From assembly GCA_037447655.1 (NCBI GenBank), contig JBBHKE010002101.1, positions 1 through 64,000 of the forward strand: 64,000 bases of DNA, written 5' to 3'. Within the stretch, counting starts at the first letter, position 1. The number at the start of each line of letters is the position of its first letter. This DNA comes from Zygnema cylindricum. Taxonomy: Eukaryota; Streptophyta; Zygnematophyceae; Zygnematales; Zygnemataceae. Below are positions 33,296-44,583 of the stretch, in pieces. A model generated the notes under the pieces. That model searched no databases, was not told where the DNA came from, and saw only the letters and a program-made list of their open reading frames with translations. A program made the position numbers and the translations under genes.

Positions 33296-34989
33296 GGGCG
33301 TGTCCCCATGTAACCGAAACTTTGAAACGTTACTTTGGATTTTAGCGCGGATTTTACGGTGTACTTCTCAAAATGTGAGTGTGCGTATGTCAGGGTGCGT
33401 CTCCATGTACTTCAAACTTAGAGAAAATCCTTTGTTTTTTAGCGCAGATCCGGCGGACCCGGATTTTGGGTGTCCCTATGTGTAACAACGACATAGTTAC
33501 TTAAGCGTGTGACGATTGTATACGCTGGCAATGCCCGTGACGGCTGTCAACGTCTACAATCTGTGATGACGCACGCTATTTTTTGTAGCAGGTTGTGACG
33601 TCGTATGAGTTTTCGTGACATTCTAGACGTACCGCCATCCAGCCTGTGTCGTTTCACGGTTGAGGAAGATGCACTTTGCCTTTGCGTCTCTTGTCCGCGC
33701 GACGTGAAATGGCATCGGATCTTGAGACCCCTAGCAAAATAAAATCCGTACCAGGCGCAAACGGACAAAACCAAACAAATTGTGTACTTTGCTTTGTCGT
33801 ACCTGAACGCAAACGGACAAAACATAACGGATCGTGCACTTTTCGTCGTCGCTTTAAATTTCTTACACGTGCGACTACGTGTTTTTATTTGTTTTTCGAA
33901 AAATCTTTGTTTTAAAACACATCTTCCCTGTGTTTTAAAGAAAAGTTTGAAGATGGACGTTTTTTGACGTGGCCGTGGGTCGAAGAACACAAAACGACAA
34001 CATCTCGTACATCTTAAATTCGATGATCACAGAAAATGTACTTCTCATTTTTTCTTTTTTCTGTACGGTTGAAACATACGCGGTACGGCTCTAAGTTTTA
34101 CAGGAAAATGACAGAAAAAAACCCTTACTTAGGCACATGGAGACGCACCCTCAATCGTTACTTGCGCGTTCATTACTTCGAATATGTGACAGTTGTAGAC
34201 GTCTACACAATGTGCGACAGTCTACGAAACGAAATGTAGACGACTACGAAACTACGAAACTTCCTAAAAACGGCGACGGTTGTAGACGTCGAGGTTTTTG
34301 TGACATTGTAGGTGTTTAGGGTTTTGTGACATATCGACATAGCTACCATGTGACGTCATCAGTACGTACATTTTCCGCCATGGCTTTCCGATTTCGTTTT
34401 CTTATCTTTTATCATTCGATATGCCATCAAACTTATAACAAAAATATTCAAAAAAAAGAAAAATATATATATCTTTCATTTGATACTATTATTGCTGCAT
34501 CTCGTGTAAATAAGAGAGAAAGAGGAGTGGTCGAGTGAGAAAGAGGGGGAGAGACGAGGACGACAGAAAATTTGCTAAGGACCCCATGAAGGAAAGTGGA
34601 GGTCCGAGACCCCTGCAAAAAATTTTCCGTACATGTTTGTCGTTTTCTTGTGTGCATGCGTGTGACGAGCAGTGAAAAATATAGCGTGTACTTTCCTTCG
34701 TGCAATTTTTTTTGAAAACATTTGACGCTTACAATCCAGGTTTTCTATTCGTCAATAGGGTAGTATTTTGATTAAAATCAGGTCGCAATTTGATTCCAGT
34801 GCAAGTGCGAAGATGAGCTGGAAGTGGGTCGCGATGATCATAACGCCAAATTGCCGTAACTTCCAAGTTCCAAGATGACGCAAAATGTACTTGTGTTTAT
34901 GCCCATTTTCGTACAGCGTAATATTTTCTCGTTACAAGTCCCATTTTCTGTGAAAACGACCACTTACTTGAACACATGGGGACACACCC
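33296..34989. mobile_element. PIF/Harbinger-type element (family G, outer copy) with nested copy
   Basis: Ends GGGCGTGTCCCCATGTAA and ACATGGGGACACACCC with TTA duplicated on both sides (33,293-33,295; 34,990-34,992). A related element, 33,393-34,150, sits inside it, so the outer element was about 930 bp before the nested insertion. Confidence 0.8.
33393..34150 (+). mobile_element. PIF/Harbinger-type element, 758 bp (family G, nested copy)
   Basis: Ends GGGTGCGTCTCCATGTAC and ACATGGAGACGCACCC, flanked by TCA on both sides (33,390-33,392; 34,151-34,153). The duplication TCA departs from the usual TWA of the superfamily. Inside are repeated AAACGGACAAAAC blocks. Confidence 0.82.
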
Positions 34990-34992
34990 TTA

Positions 34993-36020
34993 TATGTCTT
35001 TGTAGAATGCAGGGTTGTGTTAAAATTTTAAAACCTAAATCTATTTACTTTAGTGCGTATTTTTATTTTAGGTCGGAATGTACTCACACCTGCATGCGTC
35101 AGTTCATATACCCCAACTATTTGTGTACGGATACCCTTGGTATTATCCGTACACACTTGGCAATATTCTCAAAGGCGGGTAAAGTGGGAGGGGAGAGAGG
35201 TAAAGGTAGAGCTTCTTTTTATTTTTCCTTGATGAAGTTACCAAATATCTATCTTGACGAGTCAGGATAGATTTGTCATTACGTTGGCATTACCACAAAG
35301 GATCGCAGTATTAACTTTATTAAGTAATGATAGCTTTTATTTGATGCAGGTAGTGAATGCTTAAGTAATAAAGTAGTCAATAAATCTTGCCGACTTATGC
35401 AAGACACCATTATGTCGGTTGTTGTCAGAATATCCATTTTAAAGGTGACAACTAGATCAGTTTATTACCCAACACATGGAATTTTGGTGTAGGCCATACT
35501 CTACTAGCTGGATTTCAACTCTTATGATACTTTTACAAACATAGTTTAGATTCATTATGAGTGTTGTGCAAACTGTACAATTTTCTCTCAAAAAGAAGGT
35601 AAAACTCGTCATTGTTTCATTTTAACATGAAGAAACAACTTAATTTGCCTAAGCTTAACACATTTGCATTTTGACTCATTTTTGCCACACCACCAAAAAG
35701 AAGCAGGGCCCTTGGATGTCAAACCACGTCGCAAAACATTTTTTACACTTCAAATTGTTTTCATTTAAAGAAGTGATGAAAGAACATAACCAAAATCTCT
35801 CATTTGTCAATTTCAGGTACATTCACTACCGTAAGTCAAAATTTCAAGATTTCCCACCCAAAATTACAAATCGACTAAATACAAGTGTACATTCCCAACT
35901 GCTATAAAAAACAAATATTCATACATACTTTTTTTGACCAATCTAAAAACCAAAAGTTACAAGCAAAACTAAGACAATGCATTCCCAATGATTGATGTTT
36001 TTGATCTCTTATTTCTCAAG
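34993..36020. other. Flank downstream of the peroxidase gene
   Basis: About 1 kb of AT-rich DNA without a recognised gene; it should contain the 3' UTR of the minus-strand peroxidase gene at its right edge. Confidence 0.5.
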
Positions 36021-39000
36021 TTACAAAAGTTTCTTAATATCCTTCTGCAAACACCACAGAAAAAACAAAAAAACAAACCCAAAAAAAAATCAGAAGCAAA
36101 GGAGGACATAAAACAGTGTAGTGAGATAAACATCCAGCTTATGTCCGAACAGAGCTAAGTGTGCAGGAGTCATGATTACACCACATCCTTAAGTGAGTCA
36201 AGCTACAGAAGTGTCAATTTGTTATATTTTCCCTTTAATTATAATGGATCACATTACCATAGTGCCGTGAATTTGGAACCAAGGCTCAGGATTCAACATT
36301 GATTAGGATTTTATCTTTCAATATCAGATTCTGTTGAAGATTAAACTGCAAGTTAGACAATAGCATTGATTTACTGTCTTACCGTGTAACTGAAAACTGA
36401 AAGCTTACCTCAATGGATGAAGGCGATGTTGTTGGTGCATATCGCTCTACCACCTTTCCATCCTTATCAACCAAAAACTTGCCAAAGTTCCACTTGATGT
36501 TGTCACCAAGAATACCACCACCTTTCTGAGACTTCAAAAACTGATATACAGGTGCAGTATTATCTCCATTCACATCTACCTGTGGACCAAATAAGCCAAA
36601 CAGACGATCCACAATTAAGATTTTACACAACATTTCCATAGAAAGAGCCTACCAGCTAAAAAGTATATACCATGTTTCTAAAATGAGCTGAAGCCAGGAT
36701 TTAGGTAACCGAAATAAATCAATTCGGCAAAATGGACACGAGAGAATGATGCACATATTAACAGGAGCAGAAGTGTTCATCAGATAGTGGAAACATATTA
36801 CACACACCGAGAGAGGTGATCAGGATCTCTTTCCTGATTAAGAAGCTGCAAAAATAAGTCCCTATACAATGGTAAAAGTTCACCGCGTCTAAATACTGAA
36901 GAGTCCTTAGTGAGAACAAAGAAAACAAAGATTCCCGCAACCATTTAAATGGAACTCATCAATATGGGTGGCGGTCCTTCACATTAAAACAAATCCTGTG
37001 ATTCATTCTACCAATGCAGCCGAAATCTGTCTGAAAGACTCACTTTCTTTCGATTTTTTGAAAGATTAACAATAGTTTGGTATTCACTGACACAATTCTC
37101 CAATCCATGACAGGTAAAATGATAGTTTTAGTTTAATTAAAAAATTATTTTGTTTCATTTTCATTTCATTTTTGCTGCAACATACGCCAACAACACCCAG
37201 TAACCTCATCTATCCACCAAAGAGTGAAAAAAATGAAAAAAAATGAGTTGGAAAATAACGGAGAAACCAAAAACGTCTTTGGAAAGACCGGGAAAAACTA
37301 AAAAATGCCTTAAAAGTGAATCAAAAAATATGACTTACTTAAAAAAAGAGTGGAAAAAAAAACACTTGCCTTTGAAAAGAGTGGAAATGTGGCCTTGTAT
37401 CGGTTACACGCAAATTCTTTGATTTGTTCATTACTGCCTGGCTCCTGAGCTCCGAACTGATTTGAGGGAAAGGCAAGAACAACAAATCCTGGAGAAACAG
37501 CAGAAAATGTAAATCAAATAAGTGAAAAACAAAAAAAACAGTAAATGTAAAGCTCTCGCAAAGAAAGAGTGTTAAACATTGAAATTTAAAAACCATGGCA
37601 GCTAGCTCACTGAGGATGACCTATAAACAACACATCCTTTCATTTTAATACATCTGATCTTGTAATTTGGTTTTGGCTCTTCAGAACACGTAAAATTTAT
37701 CTGCAAATGACACAACCAGCTGATAAATGCCAGATTTTAAGGTTGAAAAATTAAGCATTTCAACACAAGGATGAAATGAAAACTAAGTTGGCAGTGTCAA
37801 AAACACCTACCTTGATCCTTATACTTTTCGTAGATTGAAGTGAGCTCTTTGTAGTTGCTGTCAGTTAGTCCACTGCATTTAAAAAAAAGCACATAAACAA
37901 AAAACTATCAGCATACAACCATCCTTGTAAATTGCACAAATTTGACAGACTCAGATTGACCTTTCTCTTTTATTTTATTTTAAATGCAGAGACAACAAAT
38001 GCCAGCAATGGAATGTAGGAAAAACCAAATCAAAATGTAGATAAAAATAGGGGTGGAACTGCGATGCTTTGAGCTCCAGGTATCACAAAGGAATAGTATT
38101 GGAATTTTCTAATAAAGTTGCCCCAAAACTTCAAGACTAACTGGAAGACAAGCTAAATATAACTTATTGACCCTTCAAGAACATAAGCCAAAACAAAATA
38201 ACAAAATTATGCTTAAAATAAGATTCAGCATTAAGTGTTCATTCAACCAAATATTGAGCATGTTTAACAAATAAAAACCTACCAAGCTGAAGCAACATTA
38301 ACAATCAGAGCAACTTTTCCCTTGTATTCCGAGAGAGAAACCTCTTTTCCACTAATGTCCTGTACCAAAGGAAATATCCAAACTAAAGTTAGATTCTGTG
38401 TTTTAATGCTTTCAGTAGGTACTCAAAGTTAAGAAAAAAACGCAGCGTAATGTCCATGAAAATTGTCTCTGATTTCTGACTCCATATACTGTAAATATGA
38501 GATATTCTTTATATAACAAGTAATACAGGATGTAAAAAGGACTTTCCCCCAACGAAATAATAGTGACAATAATAACAATAATGATAATAATAATAACAAA
38601 ATATGCTCAACAGAACATTAACAAATACAAGAAGAAATACAAATTAAAGACTATCACCTCCGCTGTAAACTCATGAGATGGCGTTGGTCAGTCACAATAA
38701 AAACCAGCAGAGCTTAGGAAAACAAAAAAGAAAAGGCTTAACCAAGCATATAAAAACAAATACAAAAAGTCATTGCCTCCACATTGAAGTAAGTCGCAAT
38801 AAAAACAAGCATAAATTTGAGCAAAAATACAAAAAAACATCAAATAGCATAATAACAATAACAAAAAGTCTTAAGCAAAGCAGCAACAAATACGGACAAA
38901 AGACTTTACCTCCACAGTGAAGTCATGCAATGTCTTTCCAGCAAAGGTAGCAGCTGCAGCCTTTGCAGCTCCTGATCTAAACATTCTTTTATTTGAAACT

Positions 39001-39167
39001 TCCACAGGAGACTGTACACGGAAACTGTTACCGAATACGAAAGACTTTTCAAAACTGAAACAAACTGTTGAGTTCCTAGCAGTGGTTTGAAAGGCTTGTT
39101 TAGAAACCTTAGACGTCTGAGGAAGACGGATGAGAGAAGTAAAAGATGCAGAAAGAGTGCTTGCCAT
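36021..39167 (-). CDS. GPX: Glutathione peroxidase-like, plastid-targeted, six exons
   Basis: Reduces hydrogen and lipid hydroperoxides, in plants normally with thioredoxin as donor. Exons (minus): 39,167-38,910; 38,359-38,283; 37,872-37,811; 37,488-37,370; 36,579-36,409; 36,044-36,021; together 711 bp, 236 residues plus TAA. The phases agree at every junction. Residues 1 to about 75 are Ser/Thr/Ala-rich with few acids, as in a chloroplast transit peptide. The catalytic Cys112 lies in NVASACGLT and its codon is split by intron 2; it is Cys, not selenocysteine. Gln143 (FPSNQFG), Trp202 and Asn203 ([13 protein letters not shown]) complete the active site. The likely resolving Cys160 is present ([11 protein letters not shown]). 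The usual Cys in FPCNQFG is Ser141. The short last exon (KDIKKLL) matches the family's C-terminal helix. Intron 4 appears to have a GC donor. Confidence 0.94.
37364..37376 (-). promoter_or_regulatory. GC splice donor of peroxidase intron 4
   Basis: The minus strand reads AAAG|GCAAGTG at the end of exon 4. Apart from C in place of T it is a full-consensus donor, and the next exon (GTAGATGTG at 36,579) continues in frame after a CAG acceptor. No GT nearby would preserve the frame and the conserved KxDVNG protein order. Confidence 0.75.
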
Positions 39168-39897
39168 GAAAATAAACAGATATGTGAGGTTTTATCTCAC
39201 GTTAGACTGTGACTGGAAAAACTGCAGCACGAAAACTCTCACAAACAGTTGCAACGTGGCTAAGGAAATATTTATCAGCAAGTATAGTGAAAAGCCAATC
39301 TTGCAAGAGTGACTTGCATGTGACTCTACCGTAAATTGTATCGGCAGCAATATCGGCGATACCAGGTTCGGAACAGCTTGCGGAGTGGTTCCAGCTTCAA
39401 GCTACAGTACAGGAGAGTGTCTGGCAATAGAGTGTGGCCCACGCTACAAATTGGCAGACCATACAGATGCTTTGGACTTTTTGCGCTACTAATTACAGGT
39501 TTTCATGTTGACAGCATTGAATTGTTTTACGAGATACATTTGAAACATTTTTCTCCGTGCACACATTCCGGACTTAATCGGAAGGAATAAATTCCGATAG
39601 GTGGTTTCCAATGGACAATCGGACGTGTGCACGGAAAAGCTGATTCATTATAGTGAAATCGAGACAAAAAATAAAGATACGAGGTACCGTACAGAATCTT
39701 TAACGAGAAAAATGAAAAAAGATGACTGACGTGGACACAAGTTAGTCACAAACATGGGCTACTGCTAGATCGCAAAACAGAAAAAATACCACAGTATTTG
39801 ATAGATTACTGTTTTTCACGGCTGTACGGCTGTACTTCAATCAAATGCATTGTGGCAGGTTCAATGTATCCGAGGATGGAGGGGCTCCGGTACAGTA
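39168..39897. other. Upstream flank of the peroxidase gene, no gene seen
   Basis: About 730 bp that should contain the promoter and 5' UTR of the minus-strand gene. No clear TATA box or other site could be assigned. Confidence 0.45.
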
Positions 39898-40113
39898 CAC
39901 CGCGAATTGCTATTAGCGTATTGAACGCTAATTCGGTCCCGCTTTTTTTTTCTCAATTCTCAAATAGAATTATCCATACTATTTAAAAAAAACCATAATT
40001 CCTAATTAGAGTAAACGATTTCTTTCAAAATTTTCAAATTCTTAATTAGCGTAAATCACTGTAATTACTCCTATACGCTAAAGAAACCTGTACGCTAAAA
40101 GCGATTAGCGGTG
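39898..40113. mobile_element. MITE family D, short form
   Basis: 216 bp, ends CACCGCGAATTGCTATTAG and its inverse CGATTAGCGGTG. The flanks read GTACAGTA on the left and TACTGTAC on the right, that is, the insertion is centred in a palindromic GTACAGTACTGTAC-type target. Confidence 0.8.
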
Positions 40114-40801
40114 TACTGTACTGTAGCGAATCATAATTTGGTAACTACAGTACAGTACAGTACAACCCAAACAGTCTGTTCAGATTGGTAAAGTTGAGCT
40201 GAACCTCTGGTAGTACGGTAAACGAACTCTATTTGTGAACTGAGACCAAGGTCACTGATTCGTCCCCTAAATAAGCCAAAACCGTCCAGGGAAGCCAATG
40301 CTATGCGCGTCATAAAGAAACGGTTTAGGATATTAGAAGGAAGTAACAGACAATCGATCGGGAGGCTCCCATTTTGTATATGGATTATTTAGAGTGGAAA
40401 CACATGATCGCCAAACTTTAGTACTTTACAGATTCCTTCGCATGCCGAAGCTTCCGCACTCGTGAAGTTAATGTTATTCGTACATGTGTCACCGGCTTTA
40501 GTTGGGAATTTGGATGGCATGGAATGGTTATGAGGACTTTTTTTCAAAGAGGCCGTACAATATTCAAACTTTCAAAAAGTGTGAACGCAAGAGGACGTCC
40601 ATTCGTGGACTTCCAAAATTACAGATCTTCTCTCCGTGCCATTCATTCTCCCACGTCACCTTCTATCCGGAAGATATTCCCACGTCAAGATTCTAGAGCA
40701 TGCGCGCGCAATCAGAAGCTCAGAACTGCTATGCCGACCTTGACCATGATTATTGAACATCTTGACTTGACTTGACTTGACTTTACCAGCAGTAACAGGC
40801 G
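40114..40801. other. No gene seen
   Basis: About 690 bp without recognisable coding sequence. A short (TTGAC)n run lies at about 40,761-40,781. Confidence 0.5.
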
Positions 40802-40803
40802 TA

Positions 40804-41100
40804 GTTCAAAAGTAGGCGTTTTATGGTAGGCCTATTGTCGGCGCCTTTATCGTAAGTTGTGTTATGGGCTTTTCATGTGATCTTCGTAGATCGCTACTTT
40901 GATCAGCGACCGTCCGATCGTTCGAATCTGACAGTGTAAATAAAAATATTTGGTCCGAATGTTTTAATTGGTCCAATTTTTGGTCCGAATGCTTTAATTG
41001 GTCCAAATAGGTCCGAATACAATATGGGTCTTAAGGTCATATTGTATGTTTTGCATACAATAGGCATATTGTATGGGCCTACTTTCACCTACTTTTGAAC
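40804..41100. mobile_element. TA-flanked MITE, 297 bp (family E)
   Basis: Ends GTTCAAAAGTAGGCG and CACCTACTTTTGAAC with TA on both sides. The internal sequence is shared with 13,758-14,207, but only one of its two internal repeat blocks is present. Confidence 0.82.
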
Positions 41101-41347
41101 TATGGTAACAAGTCTCAGATCGGAAGTAAGGAATACGAAATGCTTTTAAAACGCACGATAAACTGATAAAGTAATGCACCAAGCACACCATCAAGGGTTC
41201 AAATATCAATATCAGTTTTCGCGTGAGAAGATCTGACATTCGTCGTTTCTAACATCAGTGCAACTTCATAAATTCGGAAATTGCTCTGTGACCTAATTTA
41301 ATGTTGGACGTGGTTACAATTTTGCTGGCGTAAGTATGGCAAATTAT

Positions 41348-41794
41348 TTGTGTTGGGTATCGAGGACCCATTGCCGATATTCGATATATATCGAATTTCA
41401 TGTACCCGATATTCGATATATCGCTTCAATATATCGAATTTCAATTTATCGCGATATATTGCCGATATATCGCCGATATATCGTATCGACGATATATCGA
41501 AAATGAAAATTTTAGAATTTTTTTTCAACCCCCCCCCCCCCCCCCCCCGGGGTGCGGGGGGGGGGGGGGGGGGGGGGGGGGCAAAATATCCGTATGATTT
41601 TTCATACGATTCTCCGTACGCTTTTTCGTACGGTTTTCCGTACTCTTACTGTACGGATATGCAATTTTTGCGATATATATCGCGATAGTTTATACTGGTC
41701 CCGGTACGATATATCGATGAATCTGCTCAATCAATATTCGATATATCGAATATCGAAATTAACGCGATATGAAACTACCCGATACCCAACACTA
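41348..41794. mobile_element. Non-autonomous hAT element, 447 bp, with C/G hairpin core
   Basis: Terminal inverted repeats TTGTGTTGGGTATCG and CGATACCCAACACTA with an exact 8-bp duplication CAAATTAT (41,340-41,347 and 41,795-41,802), diagnostic of the hAT superfamily. The body is rich in CGATATATCG palindromes. The centre has 20 C followed by GGGGTGC and 26 G (41,529-41,581), an inverted tract able to form a hairpin. Confidence 0.88.
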
Positions 41795-41802
41795 CAAATT
41801 AT

Positions 41803-43002
41803 ATTAGTGTTGAACCCTGTGATAGACTGTAACCCTATTTGCTTATCGCTTACTATATCGGCTCAATCGAGATCACTAGACGGCTAGGATCGATTTTCAA
41901 TCGAAACCTATTTTAACCTTTTTATAGGTCAAAAATCTGATGTAAAATTCCAATTGTAAATCTGTTGATTGTGCTCTTTATGAAAAAATTTTTTGTAGCA
42001 AAAATTGTGATGGCAAAACCATCTGAGTACAAATAGTGTATAACTACAAAAAAAAACATTTGGAGACTACGAGAGTCACAAGAAAGTAGTCTACGCCTAA
42101 AAACTGAAACGAAACAGAGCAATACTAATAAGAGCAAAGAATCGAAACAAAACAACGACAAACTTAGACCGCCAACAAAATGAAAATAAATATACTAGAC
42201 TACCCCTAGACAAACTAAGGTCCACAACCACGGAGATCATGGATGTGATCCGGGTCCCTTGGCAGAAGGTCTACAAGACCTTGCCGATCCTCAACTAGTG
42301 TGCTACGTCGAAGGAGAGCCGCAGCTTGTGCCCGTTGAAGTGCAATCGAGACACGTTGTCGGTATAACGTAACCAAAAGTCTCGATGCAAGACTCCCCAA
42401 ACCTCGGATTCAAACATTTTTTCGCGCATAGTGGCGAAGGAAGTCAACGAAAGACTTGTCCAAAGATCAAAAAACCTCTACTGCAAATGGGACAAATTGG
42501 TCCGATAGGTCTCGGTGAGCGTAGTCTCTTTCGACTACGCCAATATCTTTGGCTTTTACAATTTTAAAGTGCATAATATATGGACGTCCTCGCACTAAAC
42601 TTATGCTAGTACTCTGTCCATATATTAGGGGCGCACTTAACCGCACTTTTGATCTATGATCTTAAAGACTTAAAGCGTGACTGCGTGACGAATCTGCGGT
42701 TATCGTTTTTGACTTTTTTCAATCTTATACCAGTACAATATTATAATTCAATACATCAATGATTAATAATAAAATGCGAATTAACCTTTCAGTTCGAGTT
42801 GAAAGCCGTTAAATACGACGATTTATCACAAGCTTGACGACAAAAGCAACAAGTGTTTCTCCACGATACACGTGTCCAATTGTATTTTCTGATTCGGCTT
42901 CTCCGACATGATCACTATTTGTAGTTCGCCTCTATACAGTTGTGGACCGTCCATACAGACCATCGGAGGGCTGGTCAAAAACTAAACGAACTCAAAAAAC
43001 TA
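41803..43002. other. No gene confirmed
   Basis: About 1.2 kb. A 61-codon minus-strand open frame at 42,215-42,400 (with GLVDLLPRDPDHIHDLRG) has protein-like composition and may be a relic of a mobile-element or gene sequence, but I do not recognise it. Confidence 0.35.
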
Positions 43003-43209
43003 CACCGTGTATCGCTATTAGTGCTGATATTTTTTTCGCCACTCAAAACATATTTTTTCCGTACACATTTGTCCGATTTTTAATTTGAGATCGAAAGCTG
43101 AGAATTCTACCTTTCGATCGCAACCGTCGACCTACAATCCGACATGTGTGTACGGAGAAAGTATGTTTTTAGTGGCAAATAAAAACATTAACACATAGCG
43201 ATCCACGGT
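43003..43209. mobile_element. MITE family D, short form
   Basis: Left end TA-CACCGTGTATCGCTATTAG; right end GCGATCCACGG, degenerate. Internal sequence (CCGTACACATTTGTCCG) is shared with the copy in helicase intron 9 at about 54,433-54,655. Confidence 0.65.
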
Positions 43210-43546
43210 CAAAAACCATAGTGGATCATACATCCGTACATAAACACATTGCCGTAAATTTATAGAAACCGATCGAACATAGATCTACGGATGTGACTAC
43301 CTCGATCCTCTACTACAAACTGTCATGGCAGACGATGAAGTATAAAATTTGGTACGTCAATTTTATTTCGTATTGTTTATCTAATTTATGCACATTTTCA
43401 ACATTATTTGAACATAGCAAATGAACCGATACAACACTCTAACGGCTCTATACGGTATAGTACTGTACTGTAGCAATGTGGTTGTCCTCGTAAATTTGGA
43501 AGTATGAGAGGGTACGGTGATCTAAACCAAATTGGCAAATACTCTA

Positions 43547-43764
43547 CACCGCGAATCGTTATTAGTGTCAAAGTTTAAATAGCGTACAAAAATAATTAGT
43601 GTGATTGATTCTTATTTAGTGCCAGAAACGTGGCATATTATGGTCCACGTACTTAAATAGCGTTGCTAATTTAATTACAAAAATCATGTATACTAATTGC
43701 GGAAAAAAACCAAAATTTTAAGAACCCTAATTAGAGTTATATACTCTAATAACGATTCGCGGTG
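43547..43764. mobile_element. MITE family D, short form
   Basis: 218 bp, ends CACCGCGAATCGTTATTAG and CTAATAACGATTCGCGGTG with TA on both sides. Close relative of 14,568-14,766. Confidence 0.85.
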
Positions 43765-43843
43765 TACCATAGAAAACAAATACGGCACAACATGCGACAA
43801 GATAGCGTACAGTCCAATAGGTCTTGTGATATTATAATAGTTA

Positions 43844-44510
43844 GGGCATGGTTACATCAAACGAAAAGTGAGGTTTAATACATAATTTTGTACTTGCCCG
43901 TACCATGCCGTACTGCATTTTCGTGAGTTTCTTGAAAATAACATTACAGAAAATAAGATTACGATTCTCCAAGTATCCGGGAGAAGACATCGACCGTCCG
44001 ATTACATTTTGGTCTTCATCTGCGAAGCAATCGCTCCATATGCCTCTGTATTGGTGAACCCACCCCGCGGAGGTGGGTTCACCGATACATAACCATTCAA
44101 TTGGCTACAACTGGACAATACACATGTGCGTCGATAAAAAATGATTTTTTTCACACGCCCCCAAAGTCTTGTGCCTTCGGACAAGGTGACCGTAAAATCT
44201 TTGCCGAAAAGAAATACGGTTTTTTCTTGAAAGTCAGTAGAGTGAAGGAGATCTTTGAGGTACATTGACGTGGTACACTTGCAAAGGACACGTACGTAAT
44301 ACGCAAGTACGGATTTCCATAAGAAAATGGTCGGTTTCCAAATCTTTGACGATTTTAGAGATTTGATCGTCGACTTACGTGGAACCACTAAAATCAGAAC
44401 ACGTATTTAATAACTTATTTACATACGATACGTGATGTAACCAAGGCCTGTGTAATACATAAATTTTGTAGTCCGTACTATTACAAAGACCTCTTGATGT
44501 AACCATACCC
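43844..44510. mobile_element. PIF/Harbinger-type element, 667 bp (family H1, second copy)
   Basis: Ends GGGCATGGTTACATCA and TGATGTAACCATACCC, flanked by TTA (43,841-43,843; 44,511-44,513). Exactly the length of 11,191-11,857. The internal hairpin is at 44,053-44,083 with 12-bp arms GGTGAACCCACC. Confidence 0.9.
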
Positions 44511-44583
44511 TTAATCGTATGCTATGGACCGTGCGGTACGATACGTGGCGTTCTAACTCTCGGCCTCATATGGTAATGCACTA

